Source: Planctomycetaceae bacterium
GTDB lineage: Bacteria > Planctomycetota > Planctomycetia > Planctomycetales > Planctomycetaceae
DNA length: 5,913 nucleotides
Reading direction: 5' to 3'
Assembly: GCA_947479075.1 (NCBI GenBank)
Contig: CANJZR010000261.1
Coordinates: 1-5,913 of the forward strand
The translations under genes and the position numbers were made by a program. Numbering within the stretch: position 1 is the first letter of the stretch; every line of letters begins with the position of its first letter. This document shows positions 1 through 4,548 of this stretch, one piece after another. Below the pieces are notes generated by a model, which was not told the origin of the DNA, ran no database searches, and saw only the letters and a program-made list of their open reading frames with translations.

Positions 1-581
1 AGCGCAAGATCCCGGCTCACGTGTGGAGTGCCCTGGAGCAATCTCTCATCCTGACGCCTTCGTCCTATGGCATGCAGCCGTGGAAATTCCTCGTGCTGAA
101 CCAGGATGCCGAGGTGCGGGAACGCCTTCTCGGCAGTTCCTGGGGCCAGCGCCAGGTGACTGACAGTTCGCACTATGTGGTATTTACCGTGCGAACCGAG
201 ATCACCGAACAGGATGTCGACACTTACATGGATTCGATTACCGCAACGCGGCTGATCGACAAGTCAGCTGTCGAGCCACTGAAGAAGATGATCGAAAGCG
301 GTATCGTCCGCGGATTGAACGCCACACAACAGCGAGAGTGGGCCAGTCGGCAGGCTTACATCGCACTCGGCAATTTCATGACCAGTGCCGCACTGCTGGG
401 GATTGATACCTGCCCGATGGAAGGCCTGGATCCCGCCAAATACGACGAGATCCTGGGCCTCAAGGGGAGCGGATATGCGACTTGCGTGGCATGTGCTGCG
501 GGATACCGCGCAGCCACTGACCGATACGCACAACTCGCTAAGGTCCGATACACTGCACAACAGGTGGTTGAGAACCGATAG
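1..581 (+). CDS. NfsB-like FMN nitroreductase, 5' end outside the window
   Basis: This family is cytoplasmic and uses FMN and NAD(P)H to reduce nitro groups, quinones or related acceptors by two-electron steps; the substrate here cannot be told. The frame opens at base 3 and runs 192 codons to TAG at 579-581. There is no stop between base 3 and the GTG at 21, and the residues before that GTG (RKIPAH) fit the family, so I treat the true start as lying left of the window, with about 20-25 residues missing against the usual ~217. Visible family marks are TPSSYGMQPWKF (the Ser-Ser-x-x-x-Gln-Pro-Trp flavin-site loop), RQAYIALGNFMTSAALLGID, CPMEGLD, and GLKGSGYA followed by a C-terminal K-V-R. It converges on csrA across a gap with a long inverted repeat. 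The family assignment is firm; the specific enzyme name is not. Confidence 0.9.
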   Translation, partial: RKIPAHVWSALEQSLILTPSSYGMQPWKFLVLNQDAEVRERLLGSSWGQRQVTDSSHYVVFTVRTEITEQDVDTYMDSITATRLIDKSAVEPLKKMIESGIVRGLNATQQREWASRQAYIALGNFMTSAALLGIDTCPMEGLDPAKYDEILGLKGSGYATCVACAAGYRAATDRYAQLAKVRYTAQQVVENR

Positions 582-607
582 CCGTTGCAGAAATCCACAG
601 TGGCCCG

Positions 608-690
608 GGCTTCATTCGACGGGCTGACTCGCCCTTCGACTTCGAAGCAATTTGCTCGAACGAGGGCTGAGATGCCCGTCGAATGGAGCC
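608..690. repeat. 17-bp inverted repeat between convergent genes, possible bidirectional terminator
   Basis: The arms 608-624 and 674-690 are complementary over 17 positions with one T-G wobble (612/686). The core CATTCGACGGGC pairs with GCCCGTCGAATG. The 49-nt interior has further pairing: GCCCT at 631-635 with AGGGC at 663-667, and TTCGAAGCAA with TTGCTCGAA around 641-660, so the whole 83 bp can fold into one extended hairpin. It fills most of the gap between the nitroreductase stop (581) and the csrA stop (696), the expected place for a shared terminator. No T run follows on either strand, so a canonical intrinsic terminator is not shown; it could equally be a dispersed intergenic repeat. 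Confidence 0.65.
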
Positions 691-695
691 TGTGA

Positions 696-923
696 TTACT
701 TGGCGTTCGTCGGTACCAACTTGGCAGTATCGATCCGGCTGGGCGTCCGCGCAACGATTGGAGCGGGAGCATCATCCTTTTGGATCTCGGATCGGACAAC
801 ACGATGCGATTTAGGAGCATCGATGCACAACCGGACGCGATTGCCCTGGATCTGTGACACCTTGATGGTGATTTCACCATCGATCACCAAGGACTCACCA
901 ATTTTTCTGGTCAAAACCAACAT
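696..923 (-). CDS. csrA: CsrA/RsmA translational regulator
   Basis: CsrA is a small homodimeric RNA-binding protein that binds GGA motifs in mRNA leaders and blocks or stabilises translation. This 75-residue protein begins MLVLTRKIGES and aligns without gaps to E. coli CsrA through about residue 50. The RNA-contact positions L4, R6 and R44 are present and V42 is kept, while the usual His43 is Val (SHRVVRSEI). A tail of roughly 20-25 residues (about 52-75, Ala/Pro/Lys-rich) follows the core and is longer than the short tail of the E. coli protein. The frame stays open upstream for another 61 codons, but the ATG at 923-921 is chosen because the family begins exactly there and a strong GGGAGGG lies 6 nt before it. 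No flagellar or assembly-factor genes, frequent csrA neighbours elsewhere, are visible here. Confidence 0.93.
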   Translation of the reverse strand: MLVLTRKIGESLVIDGEITIKVSQIQGNRVRLCIDAPKSHRVVRSEIQKDDAPAPIVARTPSRIDTAKLVPTNAK

Positions 924-928
924 GATCA

Positions 929-940
929 CCCTCCCTGTTT
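929..940 (-). promoter_or_regulatory. csrA ribosome binding site overlapping a CsrA-type GGA site
   Basis: Reading the minus strand from 940, the sequence is AAACAGGGAGGG, ending 6 nt before the csrA ATG. It contains a strong Shine-Dalgarno (GGGAGGG, 935-929) that fixes the csrA start. The same 12 bases match the SELEX consensus for CsrA (RUACARGGAUGU) at 9 of 12 positions, including the whole ACARGGA core. E. coli CsrA is known to repress its own translation through a site over the Shine-Dalgarno, so the overlap suggests autoregulation here too; that part is inference. The other genes in this window lack an equally strong ribosome binding site. Confidence 0.7.
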
Positions 941-1000
941 GAAGTTGTTCTCTCTCAAAGAGTCCAACCCGATGTTGTTTCGGCGGAATCCACTTCCCGC

Positions 1001-1033
1001 CGGGGTCAAGTACGCAAGTCAGACTTGACCCTG
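1001..1033 (-). other. Hairpin in the csrA upstream region
   Basis: GGGTCAAGT (1003-1011) and ACTTGACCC (1023-1031) are perfect 9-bp inverted arms with an 11-nt loop. The stem extends outward by one G-T wobble (1002/1032) and one C-G pair (1001/1033). There is no T run on either side, so it is not a canonical intrinsic terminator. It lies between the membrane-protein gene and csrA, about 80-110 nt before the csrA ATG, and could be a leader structure, a factor-assisted stop for the upstream transcript, or a protein-binding dyad. Confidence 0.5.
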
Positions 1034-1260
1034 AACATCCATTTCTATAGCGAAATGCAGAAAATTCAAGAACTCGTTTCCGGCCAAGCGTCCCAGAAAA
1101 TCGCAAACAAATACTATAAAACGACTTACAAACTTCGGGAATCCGGTTTCCGACTTTTTGGACACCTGACCGGACTGCTTAAACGATGATTCGAACTTGA
1201 AAATCGCGACGCTGTTCATGAACGGGTCATGAGGCACTTCTATGAGTCGAACGGCTCGCC

Positions 1261-1270
1261 GGGGGGGGGG
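1261..1270. repeat. Homopolymer run of ten G
   Basis: Ten consecutive G (ten C on the minus strand) lie 14 bp beyond the TGA of the membrane-protein gene. Runs this long are slippage-prone and are also a common place for sequencing length errors. At the stated length the run is outside every gene I call, so its variation would not change a protein unless the upstream stop is wrong. Confidence 0.95.
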
Positions 1271-1284
1271 ATTTCCCTCCTCTG

Positions 1285-2754
1285 TCACCGTGACGATTCC
1301 GATCGGAGCAATCGTTTTCGTTCTTTCTTGGACAGACTCTTCCACCGCTCAGGGGAATAGCCTTCGGGAATCGAGCTGGAAGGGCTCTCGGATTCAGATT
1401 CGGCGACAGGCAATGTCTCGTTGTCACCGAACTCCGTCAGGTCTTCCCGTTGCGAGACGGCGCTTTCCGTAATCTCAAAGTGCGGCGGTGGAATTGGCTG
1501 AGGCGGGTGCACGAGCAGCGGCGGCATCACATTCGAGTCAGCGGCGGTCTGATCCCTGGACTGCTGGTTGATCGGGCGGAGGTTCACCGCTTTCGTGACA
1601 GGCGACTCTTCAACCAACGGTTCCGTCGTCTTACTGATCGCAGGGGAACGACGTTTCGAAGCCGCCGAGGTCTTCACTGCGGGACGCTGCTCAGCGATGG
1701 TGTTCGAAGTGGTTTCTTTCGATCCTGTTCTGGTCGCTTTCGCTGCTTTCGCAGCGGCCCGTTTGGTACGTTGAATCTGCCACTCTTCGTGTGCCATCAA
1801 CGCCACATGTCGGGCAAAGGCTTTCACTCGAACTTCCCAGCGACCCGGTTGTCGTGGCTGCAGAGACTCACGCGAAGCCTCATTCGTCACATATGTCACG
1901 AACCGGGCATGAATGAGCAGCGATGACGCAAACACCGTCGGCCACAAGGCGCATAGTGCTTCACTGATCGGAGAAACCCACGGCCTGGGCCAGACCAGCG
2001 ACCCCACTAGCATATTGAGCCCCGCCATCGCTGCCACGATTCGGCTCACCCGCACCCATTGCCGACTCGCTGAGCGAAACGGCATGTCTCGTCGCATCAG
2101 GTGGATCGCCGACAACAACAAGGTCGTCGCAGGCACCATCCAGCAGACTGTCTCGGCCTCCAGCCAGACCAGATTCGATCCACCGGCGAGAGAGTTTGCC
2201 CAGCGCTCGTGAAACCGGGTGACTGTCGCGACACAGAAGATCGAACAGACTGCTCCCACCCAGAACCAGGCACGATACCGTCCAGAAAAATCCTTGCGGC
2301 TGCGCGACCGCCTCCACAGGATCAAAAACGAAAGCTGGGAACAGGTCAGCAGCACCGTCGAGTTAAAGAACCTCAACAGCCGGCCCGACTGCAGACCGAA
2401 AATGTCTCGCCACGGGTCAATCTGCTGGAGATCAAGCCAGACTCCCACCCCAATCACGCTCGCCCAAGCCAGCAGCCCACATCCAACCAGTAGAGACAAT
2501 GCCCACATCTGGCGAGGAATAATGCTGGATACGGCGGACGTTGCCGCCTCTCCCGTCGAGACGGTGGACTCCGCTGATGCGGCTTCGGCCCGCGCACGGC
2601 GCAATGGTTGAATCGCAGCCTGAGGAGTTTCCTCGGGCAGTTGTGCTAGCCAACGCCGACGCCGACAGAGATGTCGGCTGGCACCGGAATACCCGTGTGA
2701 CATGGGACGCAGAGGGGAAGAACAAGGGAGTTCGTACGGTTTCTGATCGGACAA
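1285..2754 (-). CDS. Six-segment membrane protein of unknown function with low-complexity cytosolic tail
   Basis: I do not recognise a characterised family. The 489-residue product has an Arg-rich N-terminal part (about 1-80). Hydrophobic segments follow near 83-107, 128-147, 162-179, 202-220, 236-255 and 263-284, consistent with six membrane helices. A long soluble tail completes it: basic Ala/Lys-rich at about 329-345, Pro-rich at 411-425, acidic Ser/Glu at 451-461, and a strongly basic end, YSPERWKSLSKKERKRLLR. No catalytic signature is visible. The start is uncertain: TTG at 2754-2752 is the longest choice, with a stop upstream at 2781-2779, and ATG at 2703-2701 would remove 17 residues. 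Neither has a clear Shine-Dalgarno. It lies 132 bp downstream of aguB on the same strand and may share its transcript. The base composition and the hydrophobic pattern make it a real gene despite a fairly long plus-strand shadow frame. Confidence 0.8.
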   Translation of the reverse strand: MSDQKPYELPCSSPLRPMSHGYSGASRHLCRRRRWLAQLPEETPQAAIQPLRRARAEAASAESTVSTGEAATSAVSSIIPRQMWALSLLVGCGLLAWASVIGVGVWLDLQQIDPWRDIFGLQSGRLLRFFNSTVLLTCSQLSFLILWRRSRSRKDFSGRYRAWFWVGAVCSIFCVATVTRFHERWANSLAGGSNLVWLEAETVCWMVPATTLLLSAIHLMRRDMPFRSASRQWVRVSRIVAAMAGLNMLVGSLVWPRPWVSPISEALCALWPTVFASSLLIHARFVTYVTNEASRESLQPRQPGRWEVRVKAFARHVALMAHEEWQIQRTKRAAAKAAKATRTGSKETTSNTIAEQRPAVKTSAASKRRSPAISKTTEPLVEESPVTKAVNLRPINQQSRDQTAADSNVMPPLLVHPPQPIPPPHFEITESAVSQREDLTEFGDNETLPVAESESESPSSSIPEGYSPERWKSLSKKERKRLLRSESSR

Positions 2755-2886
2755 CCCGGATCGATGTTTCGACGAAACTCACCCCTCCGCGAGCGGTTGC
2801 GGCCTGCTTCCGCTCGCTGTTCTATCCTGTCCCGACAGCGAGCACTCTTTGCCCAGCCGGAAAATTTCCCGGAGCCCGAACGACCG
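2755..2886 (-). other. Gap between aguB and the membrane-protein gene with alternative hairpins
   Basis: Three arms lie in a row: GCGAGCGG (2789-2796), CCGCTCGCTGT (2810-2820) and ACAGCGAGC (2835-2843). The middle arm is a perfect complement of the left arm over 8 bp (loop 13 nt) and of the right arm over 9 bp (loop 14 nt). The two stems share bases 2812-2817 and cannot form together. On the minus-strand transcript from aguB the right-hand arm comes first. A third, weaker near-palindrome (CCGG at both ends of 2857-2872) follows the aguB stop. None is followed by a U run. The layout resembles an attenuator or a leader switch, but no ligand or leader peptide is evident. Confidence 0.5.
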
Positions 2887-3795
2887 CTAATCCCCGAGGT
2901 ATCGCTCGGTGATCGATCCATATGCATCGATGCGACGGTCCCGCAAAAACGGCCAATGCGTTCTCTGCTGATTGATGAACGAAAGATCGCACTCCGCGAT
3001 CAGGATTTCCTCCTGATCGACGCTACCGACTTGGAGCAGCTGCCCACGAGGGTCGCAAATGAAACTCTGCCCCCAGAAACGAATCCCTTCACCAGGAATT
3101 CCGTCGAAGGTCTCATGACCAACTCGATTGGGAGTCGCGATGAACACTCCATTTGCGACCGCATGTGATCGTTGGATCAGCTCCCAGCTTTGATGTTGTG
3201 CCTTGTTGGTGGAGTCCTCTTCGCTGGGATGCCAGCCGATGGCGGTCGGCAAAAAGATCACCTCAGCTCCCTTGAGCGCTGTGATGCGGGCCCCCTCGGG
3301 ATACCACTGATCCCAGCAGATGAGGACGCCGATCTTGGCGTACTTTGTCTGAAACGCCTTGAACCCGAGATCACCGGGCGTGAAGTAAAACTTCTCGTAA
3401 AACAGCGGATCGTCCGGGATGTGCATCTTGCGATACATCCCCAGCAACTCACCATCGGCGTCGATCACCACCGAGGTGTTGTGATACAGCCCCGCAGCCC
3501 GACGCTCGAACAGCGAGCCGACGATAACGACCTTGTACTTCTTCGCGACTGCGGCGAGAGCATGAGAAGTCGGCCCGGGAATCGATTCCGCATAGTCGAA
3601 GTACTGGTAATCTTCGCTCTGGCAGAAGTACTTCGAGCGGAATAGCTCCTGGGTGCAGATGATCTTCGCCCCACGCCGAGCCGCCTCTTCAATCGCAGCC
3701 AGAGTCCCCGCCAGGTTAGCTTCCAGATCCTCGCCCGCCCGTCGTTGAATGACTGCGACCGGCACCACTCGAGAACTAGCCATTGGGATATCCAT
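2887..3795 (-). CDS. aguB: N-carbamoylputrescine amidase
   Basis: This is a cytoplasmic nitrilase-superfamily hydrolase that converts N-carbamoylputrescine to putrescine, CO2 and ammonia, the last step of the agmatine route to polyamines. The 302 residues match the usual family length. The Glu-Lys-Cys triad is visible: E50 in CTQELF, K123 in YRKMHIP and C160 in VLICWDQWYPE, with the second conserved Glu near 134 (FYEKFYFTPGD). The stretches PTAIGWHP, SHAVANGVF and the C-terminal FLRDRRIDAYG resemble characterised AguB proteins and support the specific name over a generic amidase. ATG at 3795-3793 is used; a second ATG at 3783-3781 (MASSRVV) is equally near the conserved start, and neither has a good Shine-Dalgarno. 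Its usual partner aguA (agmatine deiminase) is not in the window. A promoter and dyad lie just upstream. Confidence 0.9.
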   Translation of the reverse strand: MDIPMASSRVVPVAVIQRRAGEDLEANLAGTLAAIEEAARRGAKIICTQELFRSKYFCQSEDYQYFDYAESIPGPTSHALAAVAKKYKVVIVGSLFERRAAGLYHNTSVVIDADGELLGMYRKMHIPDDPLFYEKFYFTPGDLGFKAFQTKYAKIGVLICWDQWYPEGARITALKGAEVIFLPTAIGWHPSEEDSTNKAQHQSWELIQRSHAVANGVFIATPNRVGHETFDGIPGEGIRFWGQSFICDPRGQLLQVGSVDQEEILIAECDLSFINQQRTHWPFLRDRRIDAYGSITERYLGD

Positions 3796-3844
3796 GAGAT
3801 GTGTCGGGGAACGGGTTGTCGGGCCATGCCCGTTTCGAACTCCT

Positions 3845-3872
3845 ATTGTTGATGGTCCATGTGGACTGTCAA
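3845..3872 (-). promoter_or_regulatory. Candidate sigma70-type promoter of aguB
   Basis: On the minus strand a perfect -35 hexamer TTGACA (3872-3867) is followed after 16 nt by AACAAT (3850-3845), a 4-of-6 match to TATAAT including its last three bases. Transcription would begin near 3838, giving a leader of about 40 nt before the aguB ATG. This is the only well-spaced promoter pair I found in the divergent region. The spacer is one base short of optimal and the -10 is imperfect, so the call is tentative. Confidence 0.45.
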
Positions 3873-3873
3873 C
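3848..3873. promoter_or_regulatory. Operator-like 26-bp dyad over the aguB promoter
   Basis: GTTGATGGTCCA (3848-3859) and TGGACTGTCAAC (3862-3873) are inverted copies agreeing at 10 of 12 positions around a 2-bp centre. The dyad covers the -35 hexamer and nearly all of the spacer of the proposed aguB promoter, the standard position for a repressor that blocks polymerase. A 2-nt centre favours a DNA-binding dimer over an RNA hairpin. No regulator gene is present in the window, so the factor is unknown. Confidence 0.5.
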
Positions 3874-4032
3874 ACCTCCGAAGTCACCTGCTTGTACTTG
3901 AGGAATTGAATGAGGCTGTGCCTGTGATTAGTGATGTTGTGGACATCGGTCACTGGTGCGATTAGCCTCATCCGGGCAATTCCGTCGTGACCCGGGTCCC
4001 CTGTCGTCCCCTCGTTGTGGGCATCTCCATTC

Positions 4033-4548
4033 ATGTCAGCATTCAGCTATCGTCCAGAGGTCGACGGACTTCGAGCGATCTCGGTCATGGCGGTGATCCT
4101 GTTTCACGCAAACTTTGGCTGCCCCGGAGGGTTTGTGGGCGTCGATGTTTTCTTCGTGATTTCTGGATTTCTGATCACCAGCCTGATACTGAATGATGTC
4201 GAAAAGAATGCCTTTTCCCTCAAGGACTTCTGGATCCGCCGGATTCGCCGCATCGTCCCAGCGGCCTCCATCATGGTGCTCTCGACACTCATCGCTGGGT
4301 ATTTCCTGCTGCTGCCAGAGGATCTGAAAGAATTAGGCAACTCGGCCATCGCTCAGTCATTCATGGGGTCAAACTTCTACTTCTGGAGCAATGGCGGCTA
4401 CTTCGCCCGGAACTCTGAAACGGAACCGTTGTTACATACTTGGTCACTGGCGGTTGAAGAGCAGTTCTATCTCGTTTTTCCACTTTTGATATTATTCCTG
4501 ACTCGTACTGGGACCCGCCGCCTGGGACCCGCCGCCTGGGAGCCGTGA
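4033..4548 (+). CDS. OafA-type acyltransferase, N-terminal part, truncated by a frameshift
   Basis: Acyltransferase-3 proteins are inner-membrane enzymes that move acetyl or other acyl groups onto surface sugars. This 171-residue piece carries the family's first half: YRPEVDGLRAISV, the catalytic-type His25 in ILFHANF, GGFVGVDVFFVISGFLIT, the Arg cluster FWIRRIRRIVPA (67-77) and LLHTWSLAVEEQFY (133-146). Hydrophobic helices lie near 14-28, 36-53, 76-95 and 140-157. ATG 4033 gives the standard family start; an in-frame TTG at 4015 would add six unlike residues, and a stop lies in frame at 3988. The last residues (GPAAWEP) are unlike the family and come from reading a 14-bp tandem duplication out of frame, ending at TGA 4546-4548. 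The rest of the protein continues in the -1 frame. No strong Shine-Dalgarno is seen. Alone it cannot be a complete enzyme. Confidence 0.85.
   Translation: MSAFSYRPEVDGLRAISVMAVILFHANFGCPGGFVGVDVFFVISGFLITSLILNDVEKNAFSLKDFWIRRIRRIVPAASIMVLSTLIAGYFLLLPEDLKELGNSAIAQSFMGSNFYFWSNGGYFARNSETEPLLHTWSLAVEEQFYLVFPLLILFLTRTGTRRLGPAAWEP
4508..4541. repeat. 14-bp tandem duplication that breaks the acyltransferase frame
   Basis: The unit GGGACCCGCCGCCT occurs at 4510-4523 and again, identically, at 4524-4537. Period-14 identity extends from 4508 to 4541, 34 bp or about 2.4 copies. Fourteen is not a multiple of three, so one extra copy shifts the frame. Removing one copy gives TRTGTRRLGAVMWGIAAVSM, joining the N-terminal piece directly to the downstream frame inside the acyltransferase domain. 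The frame is open with one copy or four copies of the unit and closed with two or three. The two copies show no divergence, which suggests a recent event, a slippage switch or an assembly artefact. Confidence 0.95.

Larger units (their letters stand above)
924..1284. other. 361-bp gap upstream of csrA, no convincing gene
   Basis: This stretch separates the csrA start from the stop of the upstream membrane-protein gene. It holds the csrA ribosome binding site, a hairpin at 1001-1033, an A/T-rich patch around 1095-1130, a 10-bp palindrome GTTCATGAAC at 1214-1223 and a G10 run at 1261-1270. Minus-strand -10-like hexamers occur (TATAGA at 1049-1044, TATAGT at 1117-1112), but neither has a well-spaced -35 partner, so no promoter is called. 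A minus-strand ORF (1219-1019, 66 codons) has no ribosome binding site and no recognisable motif and is not called as a gene. The length of the gap suggests csrA has its own promoter and a structured leader. Confidence 0.6.

Noticed and set aside
924..1106. In-frame upstream extension of csrA by 61 codons
   Set aside because: CsrA proteins begin at MLVL, and the strong Shine-Dalgarno 6 nt before that ATG fixes the start at 923.
1019..1219. Minus-strand ORF of 66 codons with a hydrophobic middle in the csrA upstream gap
   Set aside because: It has no ribosome binding site or recognisable motif, and its stop lies inside the hairpin at 1001-1033; it is probably chance.
1450..2611. Several plus-strand ORFs of 68-158 codons opposite the membrane-protein gene
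   Set aside because: They are Arg/Pro/Ser-rich shadow translations with no motifs, whereas the minus frame has regular hydrophobic helices over 489 codons.
3820..3832. Short hairpin CGGGC-CAT-GCCCG followed by TTT on the plus strand, as a terminator
   Set aside because: No plus-strand gene ends upstream of it, and the stem is only 5 bp; it lies in the aguB leader and is likely incidental.
4015..4032. TTG at 4015 as the acyltransferase start
   Set aside because: It adds six residues (MWASPF) unlike the family, while ATG 4033 gives the standard beginning.
3843..4034. Minus-strand ORF of 63 codons in the aguB/acyltransferase divergent region
   Set aside because: It has no Shine-Dalgarno and no family features, and it runs straight across the proposed aguB promoter and dyad.
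4470..4548. Programmed -1 ribosomal frameshift joining the two acyltransferase frames
   Set aside because: The shift needed is -1 and the frames overlap, but I saw no in-phase slippery heptamer, and an exact 14-bp duplication explains the frame change completely and restores the expected sequence when removed.
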